A DNA stretch of 64,000 bases. Source: Streptomyces justiciae (GTDB lineage Bacteria; Actinomycetota; Actinomycetes; Streptomycetales; Streptomycetaceae). Below are positions 51,474 to 59,035 of the stretch, one piece after another. The stretch is taken from assembly GCF_015163075.1 (NCBI RefSeq), contig NZ_JADDXU010000001.1:124001-188000 (forward strand). The letters are read 5' to 3'. The notes under the pieces are model-generated. The model worked only from the letters and a program-made list of their open reading frames with translations. It searched no databases and was not told the origin of the DNA. Position numbers and translations under genes: made by a program. Numbering within the stretch: the first letter of the stretch is position 1; every line of letters starts with the position of its first letter.

Positions 51474-52763
51474 TCAGACCTTGGTCACGTCCTCGACCTC
51501 GTCCTCGGGTTCCCGCCCCGGGGTCTTCAGGTCGAACTTCGTGATCGCGAACCGGAAGATCGCGTAATAGACGGCCGCGAAACACAGCCCGATCGGGATG
51601 ATCGCCCACGGTTTCGTCGCCAGGTTCCAGTTGATGATGTAGTCGATCAACCCGGCCGAGAAGCTGAACCCGTCGTGCACCCCGAGCCCCCACGTCACCG
51701 CCATCGACACACCCGTCAGCACCGCGTGCACCGCGTACAGCAGCGGCGCGATGAACAGGAACGAGTACTCGATCGGCTCGGTGATACCGGTGACGAACGA
51801 CGTCAGCGCGACCGAGAGCATCAGACCGCCGACCTCCTTGCGGCGGTGCGGCTTCGCGCAGTGGGTGATCGCCAGGGCCGCGGCCGGGAGCGCGAACATC
51901 ATGATCGGGAAGAACCCGGACGTGAACTGACCCGCGTTCGGGTCGCCCGCCAGGAACATGTTGATGTCACCGTGCACCTCGGTGCCGTCCGGCTTGGTGT
52001 ACGTCCCGAACTGGAACCAGATGGGCACGTTCAGGAACTGGTGCAGCCCGATCACCAGCAACGCCCGGTTCGCCAGACCGAAGATGCCCGCACCCCACGC
52101 ACCCGCGTCGCTCAGCCAGTCACTGAAGTTCTCCAGCCCGTCACCGATCGGCGGCCAGATCCACAGACACAGCGCCGCGAACACGATCGCCACGAACGCC
52201 ATGATGATCGGCACGAGCCGGCGGCCGTTGAAGAAGCCCAGCCAGTCCACGAGCTTCGTACGGTGATAGCGCGCCCAGAAGAACGCCGCCATCAGACCCA
52301 TGATGATGCCGCCGAACACCCCCGGGTTCTGGTACGTGAAGGCGCTGACCGTGCCGTCCGCCGCCTGGCAGCCGGTGACGACCACCTTCGCGCCCGCCGC
52401 ACAGTCCTCCGGGAACTGCCGCAGCACGTTGTAGTAGACGAGGAACCCGGCCACCGCCGCCAGCGCCGTCGACCCGTCCGCCTTCTTCGCCATGCCGATG
52501 GCCACGCCCACGCAGAACAGCAGCGGCAACCCCAGCGAACCGTCGAGCAGCGCCCCGCCCGCGCCCGCCATCACCTTGGACACGTCCGTCCAGCCGAGCC
52601 CGTCGTCACCGAACACGTCAGGCTGGCCGAGCCGGTTGAGGATGCCCGCGGCCGGCAGGACGGCGATGGGCAGCTGAAGACTCCGCCCCATCTTCTGCAG
52701 CCCCTGGAACGCCGAGTGCCACCGTCGGCGAGTCGGAGGGGTCTCAGTGGTCTCGGAACTCAT
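51474..52763 (-). CDS. nagE1: GlcNAc-specific PTS permease, EIIC component (paralogue)
   Basis: A 429-residue EIIC permease, paralogous to the gene downstream: QLPIAVLPAAGILNRLGQ, SGFFPIMMFALPAAALAI and TGITEPIEYSFLFIAPLLY match it closely. A loop insertion (CAAGAKVVVTGCQAADGTV) is not shared. ATG 52763 is preceded by no strong ribosome site. The long upstream frame is a shadow. It diverges from nagF with a DasR-like site between them. Whether both permeases are active cannot be told; in S. coelicolor the NagE1 role is minor or unclear. Confidence 0.92.
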   Translation of the reverse strand: MSSETTETPPTRRRWHSAFQGLQKMGRSLQLPIAVLPAAGILNRLGQPDVFGDDGLGWTDVSKVMAGAGGALLDGSLGLPLLFCVGVAIGMAKKADGSTALAAVAGFLVYYNVLRQFPEDCAAGAKVVVTGCQAADGTVSAFTYQNPGVFGGIIMGLMAAFFWARYHRTKLVDWLGFFNGRRLVPIIMAFVAIVFAALCLWIWPPIGDGLENFSDWLSDAGAWGAGIFGLANRALLVIGLHQFLNVPIWFQFGTYTKPDGTEVHGDINMFLAGDPNAGQFTSGFFPIMMFALPAAALAITHCAKPHRRKEVGGLMLSVALTSFVTGITEPIEYSFLFIAPLLYAVHAVLTGVSMAVTWGLGVHDGFSFSAGLIDYIINWNLATKPWAIIPIGLCFAAVYYAIFRFAITKFDLKTPGREPEDEVEDVTKV

Positions 52764-52783
52764 GAGTTGGCGACCGCCTGTCA

Positions 52784-52799
52784 GGTGGTGTAGACCAGT
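52784..52799. promoter_or_regulatory. DasR-like operator (dre) between nagE1 and nagF
   Basis: GGTGGTGTAGACCAGT matches 13 of 16 bases of the dre consensus. It sits between divergent nagE1 and nagF, so it can control both. Confidence 0.8.
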
Positions 52800-52890
52800 T
52801 ACGGACGATTGGGTAGCTGTGACGTCATCTTTCGGTACGTTCGGCGCAATCGCTCGCGAAGTTGGGCCAACAGTGCGTGAGGAGACCGAC

Positions 52891-53124
52891 ATGGCCAGCA
52901 AGGCAGAGAAGATCGTCGCCGGGCTCGGTGGCATCGACAACATCGAAGAGGTCGAGGGCTGCATCACCCGCCTGCGCACCGAGGTCAAGGACCCCGCGCT
53001 GGTCGACGACGCCGCCCTGAAGGCCGCCGGCGCCCACGGAGTCGTCAAGATGGGCACTGCCGTCCAGGTCGTCATCGGCACGGACGCGGACCCGATCGCG
53101 GCGGACATCGAAGACATGATGTAG
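52891..53124 (+). CDS. nagF: GlcNAc-specific PTS EIIB component
   Basis: A 77-residue EIIB domain protein that passes phosphate from EIIA to the sugar. The phosphorylated cysteine is Cys24 in [11 protein letters not shown], and the rest ([19 protein letters not shown]) is the usual EIIB fold. It is encoded alone instead of being fused to EIIC, as known for Streptomyces nagF. ATG 52891 has GAGGAGA 8 bases upstream. It is divergent from nagE1, under a shared DasR-like site, and lies upstream of rph. Confidence 0.94.
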   Translation: MASKAEKIVAGLGGIDNIEEVEGCITRLRTEVKDPALVDDAALKAAGAHGVVKMGTAVQVVIGTDADPIAADIEDMM

Positions 53125-53201
53125 GGGCCGTCAAGGCACTGCCGGGGCTCTTTCCCACCGGGGGAGGAGCCCCTTCCGTTCGTACGGCTAGGCTCAGCGC
53201 C

Positions 53202-53939
53202 ATGTCTCGAATCGACGGCCGCACCCCCGAACAGCTCCGCCCCGTCACCATCGAACGCGGCTGGAGCAAGCACGCCGAGGGCTCCGTCCTCGTCTCCTTC
53301 GGCGACACGAAGGTCTTCTGCACCGCCTCCGTGACCGAAGGCGTCCCCCGCTGGCGCAAGGGCAGCGGCGAGGGCTGGGTCACCGCCGAGTACTCCATGC
53401 TGCCCCGCGCCACCAACACCCGCGGCGACCGCGAGTCCGTCCGCGGCAAGATCGGCGGCCGCACCCACGAGATCAGCCGCCTCATCGGCCGCTCGCTGCG
53501 CGCCGTCATCGACTACAAGGCGCTCGGCGAGAACACGATCGTCCTCGACTGCGACGTCCTCCAGGCCGACGGCGGCACGCGTACGGCCGCCATCACCGGC
53601 GCGTACGTGGCCCTCGCCGACGCCGTCTCCTGGGCCCAGGGCAAGAAGCTCATCAAGGCCGGCCGCCAGCCGCTGACCGGCACGGTCTCCGCGGTCTCGG
53701 TCGGCATCGTGGGAGGGGTTCCGCTGCTGGACCTCTGCTACGAGGAGGACGTGAAGGCCGACACCGACATGAACGTCGTCTGCACCGGCGACGGCCGCTT
53801 CGTCGAGGTCCAGGGCACCGCGGAGGCCGAGCCGTTCGCCCGCGACGAGCTCAACTCGCTGCTGGACCTGGCCGTTTCGGGGTGCACGGAACTCGCTGTC
53901 CTGCAGCGCAAGGCCCTTGATACCGTCCTCGAAAAGTAA
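53202..53939 (+). CDS. rph: RNase PH
   Basis: A 245-residue phosphorolytic 3' exonuclease that trims tRNA 3' ends. The conserved N-terminus is [20 protein letters not shown], followed by [38 protein letters not shown] and [19 protein letters not shown] with the phosphate-binding residues. The closing [19 protein letters not shown] is complete. Length is normal. It stands 77 bases after nagF and ends with a hairpin. In mycobacteria rph is followed by rdgB; here a small lipoprotein gene lies between. Confidence 0.96.
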   Translation: MSRIDGRTPEQLRPVTIERGWSKHAEGSVLVSFGDTKVFCTASVTEGVPRWRKGSGEGWVTAEYSMLPRATNTRGDRESVRGKIGGRTHEISRLIGRSLRAVIDYKALGENTIVLDCDVLQADGGTRTAAITGAYVALADAVSWAQGKKLIKAGRQPLTGTVSAVSVGIVGGVPLLDLCYEEDVKADTDMNVVCTGDGRFVEVQGTAEAEPFARDELNSLLDLAVSGCTELAVLQRKALDTVLEK

Positions 53940-53956
53940 AAGACGCACCAAGGAAA

Positions 53957-53984
53957 GGCGGCCGGGACGGGCAACCCGGCCGCC
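53957..53984 (+). terminator. Hairpin terminator after rph
   Basis: GGCGGCCGGG (53957-53966) pairs with CCCGGCCGCC (53975-53984), loop of 8 bases. No U-run follows, as is common in Streptomyces. Confidence 0.7.
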
Positions 53985-54083
53985 CGAACTCGCGTCACTA
54001 CGGGTACGGGCGTACGGCACACCGCTGGACGCCCGGCCAGTACACGGGGGCCCTTGGGGCTGAACAAGGGAGGGAACATCACC

Positions 54084-54494
54084 ATGGCCGAGAGCCGACG
54101 CGGCCGTCGTCGATCACGCCGTACCGCCATCGCCGCCGCGGTGGCCGCGGTGGGGCTGACGGTAGGCCTGACCACCGGCTGCGACGCCGTCAACAAGGCG
54201 CTGGACTGCGTCCAGACCGCCGACGCCATCGCCGACAGCGTCACCGACCTCCAGCAGGCCGTGGAGAACGCGTCCAACGACCCCACCCAGCTCGAGGAGT
54301 CCCTCGACTCCATCGACAAGAACCTCGGCGAGATAGGCGACAAGACCGACAACGCCGACGTCAACCAGGCGGTCGAGGACCTCGGCAAGGCCGTGGACAA
54401 CGTCCGCAAGTCGGTCGACAACGGCGACACGACCCCCGACCTCAGCCCGATCACGGACGCGGCGGGCGAGTTGACGAAGGTCTGCACGCCGTAA
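54084..54494 (+). CDS. Small lipoprotein with helical mature part
   Basis: A 136-residue lipoprotein. A twin-arginine-like basic start (RRGRRRSRRTA) and a hydrophobic stretch end in the lipobox LTTGC (Cys33). The mature part is acidic and helical (DLQQAVENASNDPTQLEESL, DLGKAVDNVRKSVDNG), with two other cysteines (DCVQTAD and the C-terminal VCTP) that could form a disulfide. I do not recognise a named family. ATG 54084 has GGGAGGGAA upstream. It lies between rph and rdgB and may be of Streptomyces-specific origin. Confidence 0.78.
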   Translation: MAESRRGRRRSRRTAIAAAVAAVGLTVGLTTGCDAVNKALDCVQTADAIADSVTDLQQAVENASNDPTQLEESLDSIDKNLGEIGDKTDNADVNQAVEDLGKAVDNVRKSVDNGDTTPDLSPITDAAGELTKVCTP

Positions 54495-54526
54495 GGAACC
54501 GGCCGCCGGGCCGGGATACTGGGGGC

Positions 54527-55129
54527 ATGACCCGCCTGATCCTCGCCACCCGCAACGCCGGCAAAATCACCGAACTCCGCGCCATCCTCGCCGACGCAGG
54601 TCTGCGCCATGACCTGGTCGGCGCGGAGGCGTACCCGGAGGTACCGGACGTCAAGGAAACAGGAGTGACGTTCGCCGAGAACGCCCTCCTGAAGGCCCAC
54701 GCCCTGGCCCAAGCCACAGGTCTGCCCGCCGTCGCCGACGACTCCGGCCTCTGCGTGGACGTCCTGAACGGCGCCCCCGGCATCTTCTCGGCCCGCTGGG
54801 CGGGCAAGCACGGCGACGACAAGGCCAACCTGGACCTCCTCCTGGCCCAACTGTCGGACATCGCCGACGACCACCGAGGCGCCCACTTCGCCTGCGCGGC
54901 AGCCCTGGCACTGCCGGACGGCACGGAACGAGTGGTAGAGGGCCGCCTCACGGGCGTACTCCGCCACACCCCGTCCGGCACGAACGGCTTCGGCTACGAC
55001 CCGATCCTCCAGCCGTCCGGCGAGACGCGCACGTGCGCCGAACTGACCCCGGAGGAGAAGAACGCGATCAGCCATCGGGGGAAGGCGTTCCGGGGGTTGG
55101 TGCCGGTGGTGCGGGAGCTGTTGGGCTGA
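54527..55129 (+). CDS. rdgB: dITP/XTP pyrophosphatase (RdgB/HAM1)
   Basis: A 200-residue enzyme that removes deaminated purine nucleotides (dITP, XTP) from the pool. Signature blocks are LATRNAGKITELRAIL, FAENALLKAHALAQATGLPAVADDSGLCVD, NGAPGIFSARWAG and NGFGYDPILQP, with the closing AISHRGKAF. Length is normal. ATG 54527 begins at MTRLILATRN. It is followed by a 13-bp hairpin and the convergent tRNA-Leu gene. Confidence 0.96.
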   Translation: MTRLILATRNAGKITELRAILADAGLRHDLVGAEAYPEVPDVKETGVTFAENALLKAHALAQATGLPAVADDSGLCVDVLNGAPGIFSARWAGKHGDDKANLDLLLAQLSDIADDHRGAHFACAAALALPDGTERVVEGRLTGVLRHTPSGTNGFGYDPILQPSGETRTCAELTPEEKNAISHRGKAFRGLVPVVRELLG

Positions 55130-55137
55130 TAACTGAC

Positions 55138-55167
55138 GAAGGTCCACCCGAACTCGGGTGGACCTTC
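55138..55167. terminator. Bidirectional hairpin between rdgB and tRNA-Leu
   Basis: GAAGGTCCACCCG (55138-55150) and CGGGTGGACCTTC (55155-55167) form a perfect 13-bp stem with loop AACT, between convergent genes. Confidence 0.85.
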
Positions 55168-55179
55168 GAATCAAAGGTG

Positions 55180-55263
55180 TGCGGCCGGAGGGACTCGAAC
55201 CCTCAAGGGATTTCTCCCACAGCATCCTAAGTGCTGCGCGTAGGCCAGTTCCGCCACGGCCGC
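55180..55263 (-). tRNA. tRNA-Leu (anticodon UAG)
   Basis: On the minus strand the 5' GCGGCCG pairs with CGGCCGC at the 3' end, with A as discriminator. The anticodon loop CTTAGGA gives UAG, reading CUA. Length is 84 bases including the long variable arm of class II tRNAs. CCA is not encoded. Confidence 0.93.
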
Positions 55264-55308
55264 CCGCGCGCTCATGCTACCCGGCTGAACGGCTCCGTAG
55301 TCGAGCGC

Positions 55309-55959
55309 TTATCGGGCTCTGCGGCCACCGCGGCACCAGGTACTCGTGACGGCGTGACAGTTGGGGCAGAGCAACCGCAGGTTCTCCCGCCGGTCGTCAC
55401 TCCAGTCCCCGTTGATGTGATCGACCTCCAGCGTCATGGGCTTGCCGAGCCACTCGGGGCCGACCCCGCAGTCTGCGCATACTTCGGGTACACCGACTTC
55501 GCACAGAGCGCGGCGCAGCAGGTAGGTCCTGGTGCGGCGCCTGCCGTCGTGTTGCACCAGGACATCCTCCGGATGCCTGCGGATGTCAACCCGGCGCTTA
55601 CCTCGCTGGTGGGCCTGCCCCAAGAAGTGTGCGGTGTCGAGCCCCTCCTCTGCGACCCACTCACGCAGCAGTGCGCGCTGCCTACCGTTGTCCGGGCGTT
55701 CCAGGCGGCGCAGCACCTCTGCGATGGAGACCGATCCGGTGACGGCAGTTCGCAACTCGTCGCGGTTGGGGCGTTGCCGCCTGCCACAGGGGTCGAAGTG
55801 TGAGACGTCGATGCCGTAGTGGGCGAACCGCCGTAGTAGGTAGCGCCGGATCGTGGCATATGGCTGAGTGCCGAAGAAGGCGATGACCTCGTCGACGTTG
55901 GAACATCGCTCGGCGGCTTCGGCCAGCCGTTCCCGGGTGTACCGCACGCTGCTGCTCAT
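55309..55959 (-). CDS. HNH endonuclease-like protein (second of a tandem pair)
   Basis: A 216-residue protein. The C-terminal HNH domain has EVCADCGVGPEWLGKPMTLEVDHINGDWSDDRRENLRLLCPNCHAVTS, i.e. Cys-x2-Cys, His in VDHINGD, Asn, and Cys-x2-Cys-His. The N-terminal part (about 1-110) holds two copies of a helical motif ending in GIDVSHF and GLDTAHF, likely DNA-binding. ATG 55959 overlaps the stop of the paralogous gene upstream (ATGA). It lies 45 bases from tRNA-Leu. HNH proteins of this type occur in phages and actinobacterial chromosomes; a role in phage defence or homing is possible, unproven. Confidence 0.83.
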   Translation of the reverse strand: MSSSVRYTRERLAEAAERCSNVDEVIAFFGTQPYATIRRYLLRRFAHYGIDVSHFDPCGRRQRPNRDELRTAVTGSVSIAEVLRRLERPDNGRQRALLREWVAEEGLDTAHFLGQAHQRGKRRVDIRRHPEDVLVQHDGRRRTRTYLLRRALCEVGVPEVCADCGVGPEWLGKPMTLEVDHINGDWSDDRRENLRLLCPNCHAVTSTWCRGGRRAR

Positions 55960-56597
55960 GAAGTCCTGCCTTTGCCGCGCCCCCGGTAACTGTCCGTTGT
56001 CGAGTGACAGTTGGGGCACAGAAACCGCAGGTTCTCGATGCGGTTGTTCCGCCAGTCGCCGTCGACGTGGTCCACTTCGAGAGGCAGCGGATACCCCCGC
56101 CAGACTGCTTCGATACCGCACAGTGCGCACCGCTCGGGTACACCTACGCTCGTCATCGCCCGCCTGAGACGATCGCTCTGGATGCGTCGGGCGTGTTCTG
56201 CGGGCTGTTCGACGAGCAGTTCGCTGGGTGATCGGCGACGCAACGCCTCACCTCGCTGAGGCGGCACGTGGAAGTGCGAGGTGTCGATGCCGTACGCCTT
56301 GATCCGATGGCTGATGTGAGTGTGCTGCCCGCCGACCACCTCGACTCCGAGGCGGCGCAGAACCTCGCACATGTTCGTCGAAGCCAAAACCGCAGCTTCG
56401 AGAACTTCCCTCGTCCACCGACCCCCTTCCCGTTCGAAGTGCGAGACATCCACCCCTAGCTTCTTCATCCGCGCCCGGATGTAGTCCCGTGTCGGGCCTT
56501 TTGGATCCACCCCCAAGCGCACGCACGCCTCCGACAACGTCCGAGCGCCCCGAGCCGCCTCCTCCAGCCGCTTCCTGCTGTACACACTGGCCCCCAC
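55956..56597 (-). CDS. HNH endonuclease-like protein (first of a tandem pair)
   Basis: A 213-residue paralogue of the next gene. It has the same plan: two N-terminal helical repeats ending GVDVSHF and GIDTSHF (with YSRKRLEEAARGARTLSEAC at the start), then an HNH domain with ERCALCGIEAVWRG, LPLEVDHVDGDWRNNRIENLRFLCPNCHSTT. GTG 56597 is chosen because GGAGGGGG lies just upstream; the frame upstream to 57284 is a shadow of the GNAT gene. The two HNH genes overlap by 4 bp and are clearly one duplicated unit. Their N-terminal sequences differ more than their HNH parts. Confidence 0.83.
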   Translation of the reverse strand: MGASVYSRKRLEEAARGARTLSEACVRLGVDPKGPTRDYIRARMKKLGVDVSHFEREGGRWTREVLEAAVLASTNMCEVLRRLGVEVVGGQHTHISHRIKAYGIDTSHFHVPPQRGEALRRRSPSELLVEQPAEHARRIQSDRLRRAMTSVGVPERCALCGIEAVWRGYPLPLEVDHVDGDWRNNRIENLRFLCPNCHSTTDSYRGRGKGRTS

Positions 56598-56670
56598 CGA
56601 ACCCCCTCCGTTCCCGGCCACACGTTCATGGCTCGCACGGAGTAACGAAGTGGTGATCCGACAGTCACGC

Positions 56671-56756
56671 TTGAAACGTAAACCTGTAACCCGATAACCT
56701 GCCCGTATCTGCAAAGCCTCCCCGCGGCCCCTTGTCCGCTCGGGAGGCCTTTTTTT
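56671..56756 (+). promoter_or_regulatory. Promoter and terminator-like attenuator upstream of the GNAT gene
   Basis: TTGAAA (56671-56676) and TAACCT (56695-56700), 18 bases apart, form a credible promoter. About 40 bases on, GCCTCCC (56716-56722) pairs with GGGAGGC (56742-56748) and is followed by seven T residues that end exactly at the ATG of the GNAT gene. Transcription would produce an RNA of about 50 bases unless it reads through. Confidence 0.55.
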
Positions 56757-57269
56757 ATGACCACACCACCAGATGTCACCGTCCGCCCAGTCACCTCTGC
56801 CGACCGCCCCACCGTCGAGCGCCTCTGGCTTCTCTTCCGGCACGACCTGTCCGAGTTCCGGGGGCAACTGCCCAACCCGGACGGCACCTTCCGGGGGGAC
56901 CGGCTGGAGGCTGCCTTCAGTGGCTCCGAGGACTGGGCCGCGTATCTGTTCAGCCGAGGGGAGCATCCCGTCGGGTTCGCCTTCGTGCGGGCGCTCACCG
57001 AGCCGACGCGGGTGCTCAACAGCTTCTTCGTCGTGCGAGGGGCCCGGCGCCATGGGGTCGGGCTGCATGCCGTGCGAGAGGTCGTGTCGCGGCATCCCGG
57101 GGCATGGACCGTCGCCTTCCAGGACAACAACCCTCGAGCCGTGCGGTTCTGGCGCCGGGTCGGGGAGACCATCGCCCCCGGCGCCTGGGAAGAAGAGCGC
57201 AGGCCGGTGCCCAACAAGCCCGGCCTGGCTCCCGATGTCTGGGTCAGCTTTCGATGCCCAAGTCCTTGA
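56757..57269 (+). CDS. GNAT-family N-acetyltransferase
   Basis: A 170-residue acetyltransferase using acetyl-CoA. The fold is recognisable: VTVRPVTSADRPTVERLWLLF at the N-terminus, a middle strand VGFAFVRALTEP, the acetyl-CoA loop VRGARRHGVGLHAVREVV (Arg/Gly motif A) and the closing VAFQDNNPRAVRFWRRVGE. The acceptor is unknown; amines, peptides or antibiotics are all possible. ATG 56757 directly follows a terminator's T-run with no ribosome site, so translation may use a leaderless or read-through message. Its 3' end overlaps the convergent bcp gene by 26 bp. Confidence 0.87.
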   Translation: MTTPPDVTVRPVTSADRPTVERLWLLFRHDLSEFRGQLPNPDGTFRGDRLEAAFSGSEDWAAYLFSRGEHPVGFAFVRALTEPTRVLNSFFVVRGARRHGVGLHAVREVVSRHPGAWTVAFQDNNPRAVRFWRRVGETIAPGAWEEERRPVPNKPGLAPDVWVSFRCPSP

Positions 57270-57717
57270 TGATCTTCGCCACATGGCCGGTCGCCCGGAC
57301 GTTGTACAGCGCCCGTTCGACCTTGCCCTCCTCGTCCACCACGATCGTGGAGCGGATGACGCCCATGTAGGTCTTGCCGTAGTTCTTCTTCTCGCCGTAC
57401 GCCGCGTACGCCTCGGTGACCGTCTTCTCCGGGTCCGCGAGGAGGGTGATCCTCAGGTTTTCCTTGTCGCGGAACTTCGCCAGCTTCTCCGGGGCGTCCG
57501 GGCTGATGCCGATGACGTCGTACCCGGCGCCGGCCAGCAGTTCCAGGTTGTCGGTGAAGTCGCAGGCCTGCTTCGTGCAGCCGGGGGTGAGGGCCGCCGG
57601 GTAGAAGTAGACGATGACCTTGCGGCCCTTGTGGTCCGCCAGGGACACGTCGGTGCCGTCGGCGTCGGGGAGGGTGAAGGCGGGGGCTACGTCCCCGGGC
57701 TGGAGTCGCTCGCTCAT
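57244..57717 (-). CDS. bcp: Thiol peroxidase Bcp (peroxiredoxin)
   Basis: A 157-residue peroxiredoxin that reduces hydrogen peroxide and organic peroxides with electrons from thioredoxin. The peroxidatic cysteine is Cys47 in LTPGCTKQACDF, with the resolving Cys52 five residues on, the atypical 2-Cys pattern of the Bcp/PrxQ group. VIVYFYPAALTPGCT and LLADPEKTVTEAYAAYGEK are the other conserved blocks. ATG at 57717 is the normal start. It overlaps the GNAT gene's 3' end and is divergent from the DUF3618 gene. Confidence 0.94.
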   Translation of the reverse strand: MSERLQPGDVAPAFTLPDADGTDVSLADHKGRKVIVYFYPAALTPGCTKQACDFTDNLELLAGAGYDVIGISPDAPEKLAKFRDKENLRITLLADPEKTVTEAYAAYGEKKNYGKTYMGVIRSTIVVDEEGKVERALYNVRATGHVAKIIKDLGIES

Positions 57718-57824
57718 CCGGCAAGCCTAACCGGGGGTCCTGACAGTGCGGCGGCCCGCCGAACTGACAGACTGTCCAGGACAGGAAAAGAACACACACC
57801 ACCCCGCATCCCGGAGGGCCCACC

Positions 57825-58157
57825 GTGGCGGACACGTCGGACACGAGAACCCCGGCGCAGATCGAGGCGGACATCAAGCGCCGCCGCGAGATGCTGGCCG
57901 AGACGCTCGACGAGATCGGGGTGCGCGTGCACCCGAAGACGATCGTCGGCGATGCCAAGGCCAAGGTGGTTTCCAACATCGATCACACGCTCGGGCGGGC
58001 CTACGTCGGCGTGAACAAGGTCCTCACCGACACCAAGGCCCAGTTCGTGGACGAGGAGGGGTCCCCGCGGCTCGAGCGCATCGTTCCCGTCGCGCTCGTC
58101 GCCGTAGGGCTCGTGGGGCTGCTGGCCCTCGGCAGCACCCGGCGTCGCAAGGGCTGA
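57825..58157 (+). CDS. DUF3618 family membrane protein
   Basis: A 110-residue protein with a DUF3618 N-terminal part (TPAQIEADIKRRREMLAETLDEI, the RxxLaxTvd-like helix) and one C-terminal membrane helix (VPVALVAVGLVGLLALG) followed by RRRKG. This family is small, common in actinobacteria and of unknown function, perhaps linked to the cell envelope. GTG 57825 is preceded by GGAGGG. It lies 44 bases before the GroES-like gene in the same direction. Confidence 0.85.
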   Translation: MADTSDTRTPAQIEADIKRRREMLAETLDEIGVRVHPKTIVGDAKAKVVSNIDHTLGRAYVGVNKVLTDTKAQFVDEEGSPRLERIVPVALVAVGLVGLLALGSTRRRKG

Positions 58158-58201
58158 CCCGGGGGCGTACGGATTCCCGTCAGGCAGGTAGGTTCTGAGC
58201 C

Positions 58202-58558
58202 GTGAGCGCCAACAGAAACGAGCACAGCGACCAGCACGACAAGCTGCCCATCCGGATGCTGCACGACCGTGTACTCGTGCGGCAGGACACCGGTGAGGGC
58301 GAGCGGCGTTCCGGGGGCGGCATCCTCATCCCCGCCACCGCGGCCGTCGGGCGGCGGCTGGCGTGGGCCGATGTCGTCGCGGTGGGTCAGAACGTACGGA
58401 CCGTCGAGCCGGGGGACCGGGTTCTCTACGACCCCGAGGACCGCGCCGAGGTGGAGGTGCGCGGCGTCGCGTATGTGCTGATGCGTGAGCGCGATCTGCA
58501 TGCCGTGGCCGCGGACCGGTTTGAGGGGTCCGAGGACTCGACCGGGCTGTACCTCTGA
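58202..58558 (+). CDS. GroES-like co-chaperonin family protein
   Basis: A 118-residue protein with the GroES fold: PIRMLHDRVLVRQDTGEGERR, a mobile-loop-like region (SGGGILIPATAAV), then VVAVGQNVRTVEPGDRVLYD. It is longer than true GroES by an N-terminal tail and a C-terminal extension (FEGSEDSTGLYL), and no GroEL gene is adjacent. Such GroES-family paralogues are usual in Streptomyces; their role is unclear. GTG 58202 is used. A strong terminator follows 12 bases after the stop. Confidence 0.85.
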   Translation: MSANRNEHSDQHDKLPIRMLHDRVLVRQDTGEGERRSGGGILIPATAAVGRRLAWADVVAVGQNVRTVEPGDRVLYDPEDRAEVEVRGVAYVLMRERDLHAVAADRFEGSEDSTGLYL

Positions 58559-58569
58559 ATCAACGGTAG

Positions 58570-58603
58570 AAAGGGCTGGTGACCATCGTCACCAGCCCTT
58601 TTT
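58570..58603 (+). terminator. Intrinsic terminator after the GroES-like gene
   Basis: AAGGGCTGGTGAC (58571-58583) pairs perfectly with GTCACCAGCCCTT (58588-58600), loop CATC, followed by TTT. Including flanking A and T the stem is 14 bp. Confidence 0.92.
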
Positions 58604-58633
58604 GTCGTTCCTTTGCTAGCTTTGAGGAGTCAA

Positions 58634-58676
58634 CCCGACGAGACGCGCCGTACCGGGTCCTACGACAAGACGACGC
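58634..58676 (+). ncRNA. Guanidine-III riboswitch (ykkC-III type)
   Basis: The stretch carries the conserved blocks of this class in order: CCCGACGAG, GCGCCGTACC, GGTC and GACAAGACGACGC. It lies 26 bases before the GGAGG ribosome site of the Gdx/SugE gene, the usual target, so it probably controls translation by binding guanidinium. One expected pair in the second helix reads C with A, a mismatch against the form I remember. Confidence 0.8.
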
Positions 58677-58714
58677 ACCCCGCACAAGAAGCACGCGTCT
58701 CGGAGGTGCCTGTC

Positions 58715-59035
58715 ATGGCCTGGGTTCTGCTCGTCGTCGCCGGTCTGCTCGAGGTCGGCTGGTCGATCGGGATGAAGTACACCGACGGTTTCACCCGGCT
58801 CGTGCCGTCCCTGTTCACCGGCGCCGGGATCGTCGCCAGCATGCTGCTGCTGTCCTACGCCGCCCGTTCCCTTCCCATCGGCACCGCCTATGGGGTGTGG
58901 GTCGGGATCGGGGCGGCCGGTGCGGCGGTGTTCGGCATGGTGGTGCTGGGGGAGCCGGCGACCGCCGCCCGGATCTTCTTCGTCTGCTTGCTGCTGGTCG
59001 CCGTGGTCGGCCTCAAGGCGACGTCCGGCCACTAA
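58715..59035 (+). CDS. gdx: Guanidinium exporter of the SMR family (Gdx/SugE)
   Basis: A 106-residue four-helix exporter that works as an antiparallel dimer with protons. The key Glu in helix 1 is in LLEVGWSIGMKYTDGF (AGLLEV), followed by LPIGTAYGVWVGIGAAGAAVFGMVVLGEP, which fits the SugE/Gdx branch instead of EmrE. The guanidine-III riboswitch upstream supports guanidinium as the substrate. ATG 58715 has GGAGG 8 bases upstream; the longer frame crosses the riboswitch. Its stop overlaps the stop of the convergent penicillin-binding protein gene. Confidence 0.93.
   Translation: MAWVLLVVAGLLEVGWSIGMKYTDGFTRLVPSLFTGAGIVASMLLLSYAARSLPIGTAYGVWVGIGAAGAAVFGMVVLGEPATAARIFFVCLLLVAVVGLKATSGH

Noticed and set aside
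55231..55803. Plus-strand frame of 190 codons opposite the HNH gene
   Set aside because: Begins inside the tRNA-Leu region and is antisense to a clear HNH domain; shadow frame.
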